Assembly (NCBI GenBank): GCA_947464275.1
Contig: CANHVU010000015.1
Location: 1-64,000 of the forward strand
Direction: 5' to 3'
Source: Bacteroidota bacterium
GTDB lineage: Bacteria; Bacteroidota; Bacteroidia; UKL13-3
Length of the DNA stretch: 64,000 nucleotides
Shown here in pieces: positions 56,241 to 63,797 of this stretch. Position 1 is the stretch's first letter; every line of letters starts with the position of its first letter. The translations under genes were made by a program, and so were the position numbers. A model generated the notes under the pieces. It was not told the origin of the DNA, made no database searches, and was given only the letters and a program-made list of their open reading frames with translations.

Positions 56241-56461
56241 ATTTTAGCCACAGATTACACAGAAATTTTAACCACAGAGGCTTGCACAGAGAGCACAATG
56301 GGATTAGTAACTTACAAGGAATTTTACAAAACAAAAAATAAAAGTTAATTCAAAGAGGAAAAATCTGCTAGTATCTGCGAAATCTGCGGGCAAAATTGTT
56401 ATTGTTTCGCTTTGCTATAAAACCAACAACAGCAAAATAATTGACTCAAGGAAGTTTTAGT

Positions 56462-56962
56462 TTAAGAGTTAGGAATTAAACGGAAATTTTTCCTTTTTAT
56501 TTTTTTAGGTAATTTACTTTTAAAAATAGAATAAATAATCAAAGGTGGAACTGAGAAAGCTAAACCAATTGTTCCCATTAATTTTAATTGAGGTTCACCA
56601 ACAGTAACAGCAAACAAAGAAAAAAATGAAGTTGTGAAACCTAAAGCACCAAATATAATGGCTCCAACTTGATTTAAATTTTGATTGTAAGCATTGAATT
56701 TTAAGTAATTAATTTGGGAATAGTTTACTTTATATTTCTTTCCATTTTTTAGATTCTCAAAGTAAAAAGTATCATTCTTTACAGCATTTAGTTTCAATTC
56801 TTTTTGTTCACCAGTATTAAGCTTACAATAAACTTTATGTGGAATAAAATAATGCAAAGTGTCTTCTTTATCATCAATAAATGCTATTACTTGTTGAGCA
56901 TGTATTGATTTTACGCATAATAACAAAATAACAAAAGCCGTCAATTTAAACTTACTTCTCAT
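56462..56962 (-). CDS. Seventh member of the paralog family, away from the array
   Basis: A 166-residue relative of the genes at 39.9-42.9 kb, alone and on the other strand. Signal peptide MRSKFKLTAFVILLLCVKSIHA then QQVIAFIDD. Family pattern is complete: YFIPHKVYCKLNTGEQKEL, VKNDTFYFENLKNGKKY, NYSQINYLKFNAYNQ, two hydrophobic segments (about 100-120 and 128-148) and a basic tail KSKLPKKIKRKNFRLI. It resembles members 1 and 3 most. The dispersed copy shows that the family is not only a local duplication. Confidence 0.65.
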   Translation of the reverse strand: MRSKFKLTAFVILLLCVKSIHAQQVIAFIDDKEDTLHYFIPHKVYCKLNTGEQKELKLNAVKNDTFYFENLKNGKKYKVNYSQINYLKFNAYNQNLNQVGAIIFGALGFTTSFFSLFAVTVGEPQLKLMGTIGLAFSVPPLIIYSIFKSKLPKKIKRKNFRLIPNS

Positions 56963-57173
56963 CCATTTATTATTATTTTTCTTTAATTATATGTCGTAAA
57001 AATAAAAAAGATATTCTAAACATTCAAAAATAAAATTACTGTATTATTAACAGTGTAAAATACAACTTACATTAATATTTATTTTGTTGAAAGCACACAA
57101 TTAATTGAAAATTTATTTTACTGTTTTATAAAAAACAATATTTTGTAATTCAATTTTTTATATTTTGCCATAA

Positions 57174-58103
57174 GTGAAAAACATACTTTTATATATTATC
57201 ATTTTTACTTTAATCACTTCATGTAATTTAAGGAAAAAGAGTTATTGGTATTGCGGAATGGGAGGTGATTATATTTATCCTGAATTTAACTTACAAAATT
57301 TCAATGGCTTTATTAACCCTAAAACAAATACTCCATTTGATACGGTTTTTGCAAATTCCAATAGAATTTATGATAATGAAGGGAAATATTATTTTGAATA
57401 CAAATCAACTAATGAAAAAAAGGATAAAATTTATTCACTAAAAAATTCAGATGGAAATGAAATTTGCGAATTAATTGATATTGACTTTGACAAAGATCCA
57501 ATTTGGCTTAATGATTGTGTAATTATTGATAAATCTGTCAATAAAAAATATGGCAAATATGTAATTGACTTAAAAACTGTGAAACCAAAATTTTATGAAG
57601 TTAAGGAATCATTTTTATCTATTGGGCAAGATAGTAATTTAGCTTATTTTATATCCAATTATGGTTTAAATAAAATAGGTAAATTAAAAGTAAAAAGTAG
57701 ACATTCAATAATTGCTATTTCAAATGAAGGAATAAAATTGGAATTGGATAATAAAAGTTATAAAACTAAATGTCTAATTCGAAATCATCAACGATGGCAT
57801 TGGAGATGGCAGTATACAGCAATTGATAAAGACACAGTAAATTTAAACTTATTTTACAACAACAATTTGCATATAAAGGATAAAGAAATAAATAAAGTTG
57901 AATTGTATAACACCGACTTTATTTTCAAAAACAAACCATATAAAATACAAAGTGTTTATGAGAATGTTTCTTATAAAACTAACTATAGAAAATTCCAAAA
58001 TTCAATTTATATTAGGCTTCAAAACGATCATATTTATAAACTTGATAGTAATGGTTTAAGTATGGCTATTGCATTTAAAATACTAGCCATTCCAGGTGAA
58101 TAA
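57174..58103 (+). CDS. Lipoprotein of unknown function, ended by an in-frame TAA
   Basis: A 309-residue lipoprotein (GTG start at 57174, directly after an in-frame TAA; lipobox LITSC). The mature part is beta-rich with a cysteine pair near the start (YWYCGMGGDY) and no known domain. The phrase KYVIDLKTVKPKFYEV near residue 130 is echoed by VDLKTTEVFYPKI in the frame beyond the stop. Translation stops at the TAA at 58101, but the same frame is open for 63 more codons. So this is probably a truncated version of a longer protein. Confidence 0.6.
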   Translation: MKNILLYIIIFTLITSCNLRKKSYWYCGMGGDYIYPEFNLQNFNGFINPKTNTPFDTVFANSNRIYDNEGKYYFEYKSTNEKKDKIYSLKNSDGNEICELIDIDFDKDPIWLNDCVIIDKSVNKKYGKYVIDLKTVKPKFYEVKESFLSIGQDSNLAYFISNYGLNKIGKLKVKSRHSIIAISNEGIKLELDNKSYKTKCLIRNHQRWHWRWQYTAIDKDTVNLNLFYNNNLHIKDKEINKVELYNTDFIFKNKPYKIQSVYENVSYKTNYRKFQNSIYIRLQNDHIYKLDSNGLSMAIAFKILAIPGE

Positions 58104-58295
58104 ATTGATTACAAAATTGAAGGAAACTACTTGATATTTAAAACCTATGTTGATATTGAAATGGATGAACCAAAGACAACTAGTTGGATAAATCAAAATG
58201 GTTTTGAAATTAAATACGACCGTTCAGGTTACGATTTTATTGGAATTGTTGACTTAAAAACTACGGAGGTTTTTTATCCTAAAATTATTCAATAA
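58104..58295 (+). pseudogene. Continuation of the 57174 lipoprotein frame beyond an in-frame TAA
   Basis: Sixty-three sense codons in the same frame as the upstream lipoprotein, beginning IDYKIEGNYLIFKTYVDIEM and ending VFYPKIIQ before a TAA at 58293, which lies immediately before a terminator hairpin. The position of the terminator just after this second stop supports the longer frame as the original gene end. Confidence 0.7.
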
Positions 58296-58297
58296 AA

Positions 58298-58323
58298 AAA
58301 AGCCACTTTTTAGGGTGGCTTTT
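58298..58323. terminator. Bidirectional terminator between convergent genes
   Basis: Stem AAAAGCCAC (58298-58306) / GTGGCTTTT (58315-58323) with an 8-base loop, between the lipoprotein gene and the minus-strand NmrA-like gene. Confidence 0.85.
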
Positions 58324-58341
58324 AAATTGGTTTATGGTAAA

Positions 58342-59229
58342 TTAAGCATGGTAAGCTGCTTCAAATTCTTTAGCAAAATCAGCTAATTTTATTTTTCCTA
58401 ATATAGGTTTGTTCTTCCAATAATCGGCTTGTAATAAACCCTCACGAATTGATTTTCCCATTTCTACATAACCATCGGCATTGGTTTTAGGTAAACCGGA
58501 TTGTAACATACCATTTAAAGCATCTTCATCGCTAAATGTAATCCACGGTGTATTGGGTTTATTAGCTGCGTTTGAAAGTGCTTCAGCAATTTCAGTTATT
58601 GAACATTCATCGCAGGCTATGTATTGAACTGTTTTTCCAGTAAAGTTTAAATTTAACAAGTTTTCAGTTACTGCTTCTGCAATTTCGCTGGTATGTACCA
58701 ATACCAATTTTTCGTTGGTATTACCAAAATTACTGCCCATTATGCCTGCATTTTTAATTAAACCAATCATACCAAATAAGTTATAAAAGAAATAAGATGG
58801 ACGTAACATTTTAACATTTACATCAGCTAATTTTTCAAGTTCAGTTTCTAAGTAAGCTAAACCATCAATTGGGCCAGCACCTTGGCGCAAATGAGCACCA
58901 ATACTACTTAATTGCACCACATTTTTTACACCATTTAATTTAATAGCTTCTACATAAATATTGGCTACTTGCTGTTGATATTCCATTAAATTGGTGGTAG
59001 CAAAATTGGGCGGAATCATTAAATAAACCGCATCAGCTCCACTAAAAGTTTGGTTGATAAATGCTGCATCAGATACACTTCCAATGGCTGCAATTGCGCC
59101 TAAAGCTTCAATTTCGACTTTCTTGTTTTCGTTACTACTGATTACTACCACTTGGTGGTGAGCGGCTACTAAATTTTTTACTACGGGTTGGCTAATATGG
59201 CCTAACGACCCTGTGATTACGTATTTCAT
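58342..59229 (-). CDS. NAD(P)-binding NmrA-like reductase
   Basis: About 295 residues from ATG 59229. The N-terminal Rossmann motif YVITGSLGHISQPVVKNLV (G-x-x-G-x-x, atypical at the last position) and the central VKNVVQLSSIGAHLRQGAGP and MLRPSYFFYNLF place it in the atypical short-chain dehydrogenase/NmrA group, which includes quinone and azo reductases and NAD(P) sensors. It is divergent from an HxlR regulator, a common pairing in which the regulator responds to electrophiles or redox stress. Enzymatic activity is not proven. Confidence 0.8.
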   Translation of the reverse strand: MKYVITGSLGHISQPVVKNLVAAHHQVVVISSNENKKVEIEALGAIAAIGSVSDAAFINQTFSGADAVYLMIPPNFATTNLMEYQQQVANIYVEAIKLNGVKNVVQLSSIGAHLRQGAGPIDGLAYLETELEKLADVNVKMLRPSYFFYNLFGMIGLIKNAGIMGSNFGNTNEKLVLVHTSEIAEAVTENLLNLNFTGKTVQYIACDECSITEIAEALSNAANKPNTPWITFSDEDALNGMLQSGLPKTNADGYVEMGKSIREGLLQADYWKNKPILGKIKLADFAKEFEAAYHA

Positions 59230-59269
59230 TTTTTTATTTATTGCTTTATTGCGGAGCAAACATATATTT

Positions 59270-59304
59270 GTACTTACTTTTTTACTAGTACTTACTAAAA
59301 AGTA
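59270..59304. promoter_or_regulatory. Candidate HxlR operator in the divergent promoter region
   Basis: Direct repeats GTACTTACT at 59270-59278 and 59288-59296, 18 bases apart, nested with an inverted pair TACTTTTT (59275-59282) / AAAAAGTA (59297-59304). The site covers both divergent promoters and is a plausible binding site of the adjacent HxlR protein. HxlR proteins bind as dimers to such repeats; direct evidence is lacking here. Confidence 0.5.
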
Positions 59305-59314
59305 TGTTTAAATT

Positions 59315-59671
59315 ATGAATACAAGAAAAACCACTTCGAGCAATTACGAAAACGAATTAGAAATAAATAAATGCCCTGTAACTTTTACTTTAAAACTAAT
59401 TGGTGGGCGTTGGAAACCATTAATTTTATGGCAATTATCAACAGGCACTAAACGATACAATGAGCTAAAAAAAGCGCTTCCAAAAATTTCAGAAAAAATG
59501 CTGATTGAAAAACTTAAGGAACTTGAAAGTGATAATTTGGTAATAAGAAAAGCCAAGCCTGTGGTTCCTCCTTATGTTGATTATCAGTTAAGTGAACTAG
59601 GAAATTCATTAACACCAATACTCAAATCTATGGCCAAATGGGGCTTAAACGAAATGGACAAGGAGAATTAA
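59315..59671 (+). CDS. HxlR family transcriptional regulator
   Basis: A 118-residue winged-helix DNA-binding protein. The HxlR pattern is clear: CPVTFTLKLIGGRWKPLILW (with the conserved N-terminal Cys), KRYNELKKALPKISEKMLIE, LKELESDNLVIRKAKPVVPP and VDYQLSELGNSLTPILKSM. The Cys near residue 20 is a redox or electrophile sensor in several relatives (YodB/HypR type). It is divergent from an NmrA-like reductase gene, which it probably controls. Confidence 0.9.
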   Translation: MNTRKTTSSNYENELEINKCPVTFTLKLIGGRWKPLILWQLSTGTKRYNELKKALPKISEKMLIEKLKELESDNLVIRKAKPVVPPYVDYQLSELGNSLTPILKSMAKWGLNEMDKEN

Positions 59672-59888
59672 CTTGTTCTTTAATTTTAGTTGACCGATGT
59701 TTTAATAAATTTACTTTTTTCACATTTAAGATTTCATCTATATTAGAACTAATGATAATATTCAAAAATTTACTAATCAATTATTTGTAGGATGCAATCA
59801 GTTAATAAGGAAAATAGAAAATAGTATCAAAGTATATAGAATTAAGGATAATATAACAATAAGTTAAATTTCTAGAGGATTGGTAAAT

Positions 59889-59896
59889 TATGTTTG
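59889..59896 (+). promoter_or_regulatory. Candidate -7 element of the CsgG operon
   Basis: TATGTTTG matches TAnnTTTG and lies 70 bases upstream of the first gene of the operon. No convincing -33 box. A closer TTTGTATTTGTA stretch at about 59914 is an alternative. Confidence 0.3.
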
Positions 59897-59966
59897 CAAA
59901 GTGATTATGATTAATTTGTATTTGTAAAGATTAAAATTGATTATTGTACAATAAAATACAAATGAA

Positions 59967-60902
59967 ATGAAAAAAATAATTTTAGTTTGTTTTGGATTAT
60001 CTGTTTTACTTAATGGATACGGTCAACAAAAAGTTGTTAACCCACAATCTGAGGTAAAAGCTGTTCAAAATGATGGTAATTTTTTAAAAAGGAAAGTGGC
60101 AATTGGCCGTTTTACCAATGAAACACAGTACGCTAAGGGTTTATTCTACACCAAAGCAAATGATCCAATTTTAAAGCAAGCTTATGATATTTTAAGTACT
60201 AAATTAACTTCTTCTGGTAAGTTTATGCTTTTAGAAAGAGGTGATTTAGATAAAATTCAAGACGAATTTAAAATTACTGGAGACTCCTCCGCAAATCAAA
60301 AGGTAGGAGCGGATTATATTATTATAGGTTCTGTTACCGAGTTTGGAAGAAAAGAACTAGGCCAAAATAAAGTTTTTTCAACAGCAAAAACACAAACAGT
60401 ACAAGCAGGAGTTAGCTTGAGATTGGTTGAGGTTTCAACTGGATTAGTTATTTATTCAGAAGAGGGTAAAGGAGAAGCAACTACAACCGCTAAAACTACT
60501 TTAGGATTAGGTGCTACCGCTGATTACGATGCTACATTAAGCGATAAGGCTATTTCGATGGCAATTTCTAAATTAGTAGAAAATATTGTTCAAAATTGCT
60601 CAGATAGGCCTTGGAAATCATATTTCTTAGCATATGACGAGAACGGTATCATTGTTTCTGGTGGCAAAAGCCAAGGGTTAAAAGTTGGTAACACATTTTT
60701 AGTTTGCGAAAAAGGCCGAAAGGTAAAAAACCCACAAACAGGAATGGTGCTTGAGTTACCTGGTAAAGTAGTAGGTAAAGTAAAAATTGATTCTTTTGCT
60801 GGAGATACTCCTGAGAGTGAGTTTGCAATTGTAACGATGATAGAAGGTACAATTAATAAAGACAAATTAGATAACTATTTTATTAAGGAGGACAAAAAAT
60901 GA
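59967..60902 (+). CDS. CsgG/HfaB-like outer-membrane assembly protein
   Basis: A 311-residue protein with a signal peptide (MKKIILVCFGLSVLLNGYGQ) and the CsgG fold pattern: KRKVAIGRFTNETQYAKGL near residue 41, ILSTKLTSSGKFMLLERGDL near 73, VGADYIIIGSVTEFGRKE near 111 and VSLRLVEVSTGLVIYSEEGK near 148. CsgG forms an outer-membrane secretion channel for curli; in this operon it is joined to DUF4810 and DUF799 genes, not to csgA/B/E/F, so a different envelope role is likely. No lipobox Cys follows the signal peptide, unlike CsgG. Confidence 0.85.
   Translation: MKKIILVCFGLSVLLNGYGQQKVVNPQSEVKAVQNDGNFLKRKVAIGRFTNETQYAKGLFYTKANDPILKQAYDILSTKLTSSGKFMLLERGDLDKIQDEFKITGDSSANQKVGADYIIIGSVTEFGRKELGQNKVFSTAKTQTVQAGVSLRLVEVSTGLVIYSEEGKGEATTTAKTTLGLGATADYDATLSDKAISMAISKLVENIVQNCSDRPWKSYFLAYDENGIIVSGGKSQGLKVGNTFLVCEKGRKVKNPQTGMVLELPGKVVGKVKIDSFAGDTPESEFAIVTMIEGTINKDKLDNYFIKEDKK
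60885..60891 (+). promoter_or_regulatory. Strong Shine-Dalgarno of the small lipoprotein gene
   Basis: AAGGAGG lies inside the end of the CsgG-like gene, 7 bases before the ATG at 60899. Strong SD sequences are uncommon in Bacteroidota, so this suggests deliberate translation of the overlapped gene. Confidence 0.6.
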
Positions 60903-61240
60903 GAAATAATTATTTTAAAGTAATTCTGTGTATAGCAATTAGTATTATAATAAATAGTTGCGCCCAAGTTAGAACTTATTCAACTGGTTTAAGTAACGAT
61001 GCGGTGCTTGAATTCGTTGGAAATCCTAAAAAATTTAAAGGTGGTGTTGATGTAGAAATAGATAATAACTTAAAGTTTAAAGCACTTGTAAAAAAAGATT
61101 ATGCTGAAAAACCAACTGGTTATGTATACACAATTTCCAAAGGAACCCATTCTATTGTAGTATCCTACAATGGAACTAAACTATACAGCAATCAAATTTT
61201 TGTATCACCTCAAGAAACTAAAAAGATAGTTCTACAATGA
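60899..61240 (+). CDS. Small lipoprotein of the CsgG/DUF4810/DUF799 operon
   Basis: A 113-residue lipoprotein (lipobox IINSC, Cys 21). The mature part is beta-rich (VGNPKKFKGGVDVEIDNNLK, TYTISKGTHSIVVSYNGTKL-like strands near the end) and ends with ETKKIVLQ. It overlaps the CsgG-like gene by 4 bases and the next gene by 4. I do not recognise a family; it may be the Bacteroidota-specific extra subunit of the complex. Confidence 0.65.
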   Translation: MRNNYFKVILCIAISIIINSCAQVRTYSTGLSNDAVLEFVGNPKKFKGGVDVEIDNNLKFKALVKKDYAEKPTGYVYTISKGTHSIVVSYNGTKLYSNQIFVSPQETKKIVLQ

Positions 61241-61605
61241 AAAAAATATTATTCTTAGCAGTAACTGCTATTATGTTGGCTTCTTGCCAAACAGCAAACA
61301 AACCATTATATAGTTGGAGCAAATATGAATCCGTATCATACGCTTATTTGAAAAGTAAGAATGATAAAAGTACAAAAGCTTTGTTAGAGGATTATAAAAA
61401 GATTGTAGCAAAACAAAATGGTTCAAGAAAACAAGTTCCTCCTGGTGTTTATGCCGACTATGGTTTTTTACTAATTCAAAATGGTAGAACGACTGAAGGC
61501 AGGGCCTTTTTGAAAAAGGAAATTGCCTTATATCCAGAATCAAAAATTTTTATAGACAGAATATTATTAATGACAGAGCAAGAAAAAGATGAAAAAACTA
61601 AATAA
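61237..61605 (+). CDS. DUF4810 family lipoprotein
   Basis: A 122-residue lipoprotein (LASC lipobox, Cys 17) with the DUF4810 pattern KPLYSWSKYESVSYAYLKS near residue 23, VPPGVYADYGFLLIQNGRTT near 68 and FLKKEIALYPESKIFIDRIL near 88. The sequence has helix pairs like a tetratricopeptide repeat. DUF4810 genes usually lie between a CsgG-like and a DUF799 gene, for example in Neisseria, as here. Overlaps both neighbours. Confidence 0.85.
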   Translation: MKKILFLAVTAIMLASCQTANKPLYSWSKYESVSYAYLKSKNDKSTKALLEDYKKIVAKQNGSRKQVPPGVYADYGFLLIQNGRTTEGRAFLKKEIALYPESKIFIDRILLMTEQEKDEKTK

Positions 61606-62281
61606 TTACCTATACATCACTTTAATAATAACCGTTATTAGTAGTTGTGCTAAACCTATTTTAAAATCAGAGGCTTATAAAAAACTGTATAAAGAAGAGC
61701 CCAAAACAGTTTTAATTATGCCCCCAATTAACAAAACTACAAACGTAGAAGCTAAAGAGTATTTCCACTCTACACTTTCTGTACCATTAAGCAATATGGG
61801 CTACTATGTTATCCCTCCATTTTTATCGATGGAAATACTTAAAAAAGAAAGTGCTTACAACTCGGAATTATTTCTTGATGCCCCATTATCTAACTTTGGC
61901 GATATATTTGGAGCAAATGCCGTTTTATTTACTATTATTCATAAATGGAATAAAAATGTTCTTTTTGCAAAAGTAACCGTTGAAATAGAATATATTCTTA
62001 AATCAACAAAAACCAACGAAATTCTATATACAAGAAGAGGTGTTATTGAGTACAGTACTTCTTCAAATACTGGTGGAAATTCAAGTTTAATGGGATTGGC
62101 AGCAGCAGCAGCTACATCGGCTATAAAAACTGCAGCTACAGATTATACAATGTTAGCTCGTAAATGCAATAGCTATACCTTGAGTGATTTACCTTTTGGA
62201 AAGTACAGTCCAAAATACAAATTGGATGGTAAAGAGCGTGCGGGAAAAAAATCATTTAAAGTAAGCATTGGTAGTAGATAA
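61589..62281 (+). CDS. DUF799 family (GNA1162-like) lipoprotein
   Basis: A 230-residue lipoprotein (lipobox VISSC). DUF799 pattern: EEPKTVLIMPPINKTTNVEA near residue 36, YFHSTLSVPLSNMGYYVIPP near 58, FGANAVLFTIIHKWNK near 107 and VTVEIEYILKSTKTNEILYT near 130. GNA1162 of Neisseria has a TolB N-terminal-like fold and sits in the same type of operon. It overlaps the DUF4810 gene by 17 bases and is the last gene before a strong terminator. Confidence 0.88.
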   Translation: MKKLNNYLYITLIITVISSCAKPILKSEAYKKLYKEEPKTVLIMPPINKTTNVEAKEYFHSTLSVPLSNMGYYVIPPFLSMEILKKESAYNSELFLDAPLSNFGDIFGANAVLFTIIHKWNKNVLFAKVTVEIEYILKSTKTNEILYTRRGVIEYSTSSNTGGNSSLMGLAAAAATSAIKTAATDYTMLARKCNSYTLSDLPFGKYSPKYKLDGKERAGKKSFKVSIGSR

Positions 62282-62345
62282 TATTATTAAGGTTATTTAT
62301 ACCAATATCAGTTATATTAAAATTTATAACTAGCCTTTACTAACC

Positions 62346-62378
62346 AAAAACAGCATCAAATTTTTTGATGCTGTTTTT
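62346..62378 (+). terminator. Rho-independent terminator of the CsgG operon
   Basis: Perfect 15-base stem AAAAACAGCATCAAA (62346-62360) / TTTGATGCTGTTTTT (from 62364) with a 3-base loop, followed by a T-run. It lies 65 bases after the last gene. Confidence 0.92.
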
Positions 62379-62484
62379 TTTGTAAGAGATTAAACTAAAA
62401 AACAAGAAAAATCTAGTATCTAATATGGTTTGAGAAATAACTTTTCAAATTACTCCAATGTAATTAAGAATATCACTTTCAAAG

Positions 62485-63222
62485 CTATTCAAAACTCACT
62501 TCACCTAAATTTACCATAATAATTCCAGCGCTATCGGTTATCATTTGAGGGGTAACTGGCAATAATTTATACCTAAAGAATTTGCCATTTTTATAGAGTA
62601 TTGAAGGGATTTTATTTGCGAATTTTGCTTCTTTGAGCACATTCTCTACATTATAAACAGCTCCATGATTAAGGGTATAAAAATGATGGTTTATAATAGT
62701 ATCAGTTACAAATTCTCGTAGTGATTCTTTGTTATAACTTTCCACATAATCACTATCAGTAATGCTAGGAAACAAATCTTCATAAGTTTTAAATTTTTTA
62801 GCCATTGCCTCTTCGCTTGCAAATTCTTCCATTTCTTCAGGTTTGTATTTTTGCATTACCGTTTGAAATGTTTTAAAGTAAACCTTATAATTGTTTCCGT
62901 CATTAGGTAAACTCATATTGGCTTTATAACCATATTTAAGTTCTCGCTCAAAGCATAGTGGTTTATTTGCCATTTCGAAAAAGAAATTAGCAAATACACA
63001 AACCCAAAAAGATATAGAAATAATGAAATACCATTCTGTTTTAAAATAAAAAAACAAGCTAAGTACTATTATTAAAATGCTCAAACCTAACCAAAGAAAT
63101 GGCGCTATTTCAAACCATTCAATAGATTGATTTAACCATATTTCTTTTATATTAAAATAACACATAAATAGCCCAATGAGGAGGCTAAATATCAATGAAA
63201 TTATGTTACGTTTTCTTTTCAA
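62485..63222 (-). CDS. Membrane protein of unknown function
   Basis: A 245-residue protein with three N-terminal membrane helices (about residues 8-25, 40-58 and 65-85; ISLIFSLLIGLFMCYFNI, FLWLGLSILIIVLSLFFYF, FIISISFWVCVFANFFF) and a soluble C-terminal domain (about 95-245) rich in acidic residues (PEEMEEFASEEAMAKKF). No known family. Its 5' end lies next to the heptamer repeat region. Confidence 0.55.
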   Translation of the reverse strand: MKRKRNIISLIFSLLIGLFMCYFNIKEIWLNQSIEWFEIAPFLWLGLSILIIVLSLFFYFKTEWYFIISISFWVCVFANFFFEMANKPLCFERELKYGYKANMSLPNDGNNYKVYFKTFQTVMQKYKPEEMEEFASEEAMAKKFKTYEDLFPSITDSDYVESYNKESLREFVTDTIINHHFYTLNHGAVYNVENVLKEAKFANKIPSILYKNGKFFRYKLLPVTPQMITDSAGIIMVNLGEVSFE

Positions 63223-63225
63223 TTG

Positions 63226-63316
63226 GTTGTTCGTTTGTCGTTGTTCGTTGACCGTTGTTCGATATTCGTTTTTCGATGTTCGTTATTCGATGTTTGTTAT
63301 TCGTTGTTCGTTAATT
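63226..63316. repeat. Heptanucleotide tandem repeat, 13 units of the type GTTNTTC
   Basis: Thirteen consecutive units of seven starting at 63226: gttgttc, gtttgtc, gttgttc, gttgacc, gttgttc, gatattc, gtttttc, gatgttc, gttattc, gatgttt, gttattc, gttgttc, gttaatt. Register is exact through 91 bases. It begins four bases before the start codon of the adjacent minus-strand membrane protein gene, so it covers that gene's promoter region. Confidence 0.9.
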
Positions 63317-63327
63317 AAATCCCCCTT

Positions 63328-63343
63328 GCCGAAAGCTTTCGGC
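63328..63343. repeat. Perfect 16-base palindrome
   Basis: GCCGAAAGCTTTCGGC, a perfect palindrome, placed between two heptamer arrays. It could be a protein-binding site or a remnant of a palindromic element. Confidence 0.7.
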
Positions 63344-63413
63344 ACCCTTCGCTCATACTAAGGCCTAGCGCAAGTGAGAATACTTCCCGCTCGCTTTTCG
63401 AATTTCTTTTTTT

Positions 63414-63441
63414 CGAATTTCGATATTCGATATTCGATATT
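63414..63441. repeat. Heptanucleotide repeat CGATATT
   Basis: cgaattt followed by three perfect cgatatt units. Confidence 0.85.
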
Positions 63442-63444
63442 GTT

Positions 63445-63523
63445 TTAACAGTCTAACGCCTTACCATAGCAAACCGTTACGCAATCCTCTGACTGTATAT
63501 GCTTCGAATTTCGAATTTCTTTT
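63445..63523. repeat. 79-base direct repeat with internal stem, copy 1
   Basis: First of two copies 113 bases apart. Key segment: ACAGTC (63448-63453) and GACTGT (63491-63496), inverted to each other, with AACG/CGTT inside, then TATATGCTTCGAATTT. The 44-base loop has differences of only a few bases between copies. Confidence 0.8.
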
Positions 63524-63557
63524 TTTCGAATTTCTTTTTAATTAATTCGATATTGGT

Positions 63558-63636
63558 TTAACAGTCTTACGCCTTGCCATCGCAAACCGTTACGCAATCC
63601 TCTGACTGTATATGCTTCGAATTTTGAATTTCTTTT
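63558..63636. repeat. 79-base direct repeat with internal stem, copy 2
   Basis: Second copy of the repeat at 63445; ACAGTC at 63561-63566 and GACTGT at 63604-63609. It differs mainly by four or five single bases, some in the inner segment (TTACGCCTTGCCATCG versus TAACGCCTTACCATAG). Confidence 0.8.
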
Positions 63637-63647
63637 CCGTTGGCTAC

Positions 63648-63667
63648 ACTTCGACAAGCTCAGTGAC
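63648..63667. repeat. Dispersed motif CTTCGACAAGCTCAGTGACC
   Basis: Its first 13 bases recur at 26417-26429, next to another heptamer repeat. It is a short dispersed element of unknown function. Confidence 0.45.
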
Positions 63668-63699
63668 CACGAACGGCTATTCATAATTTCCCTCAACAT

Positions 63700-63797
63700 T
63701 CGTTATTCCTTATTCTTTATTTGATATTTTTTCTTTCAAATTTCTAAAAACTAAGAACTAAGAACTAAGAACTTCGAACTATGAACTAAGAACTACT
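63700..63797. repeat. Two further heptanucleotide arrays, the second overlapping the GH13 stop codon
   Basis: 63700-63727: tcgttat, tccttat, tctttat, ttgatat. 63749-63797: aactaag three times, aacttcg, aactatg, aactaag, aactact. The second array runs through the stop codon (63793-63795, minus strand) of the glycosidase gene. Confidence 0.85.

Noticed and set aside
56241-56461. Small gene or RNA between hrpB and the seventh paralog
   Set aside because: The 221 bases hold only near-repeats (CCACAGATTACACAG, ATCTGCG repeated), with no open frame or stable stem.
59967-62281. Curli operon
   Set aside because: CsgG-like protein only; csgA, csgB, csgE and csgF are absent, and the partners are DUF4810 and DUF799.
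63226-63797. CRISPR array
   Set aside because: The units are seven bases without spacers. The 79-base direct repeats occur only twice. No cas genes are nearby.
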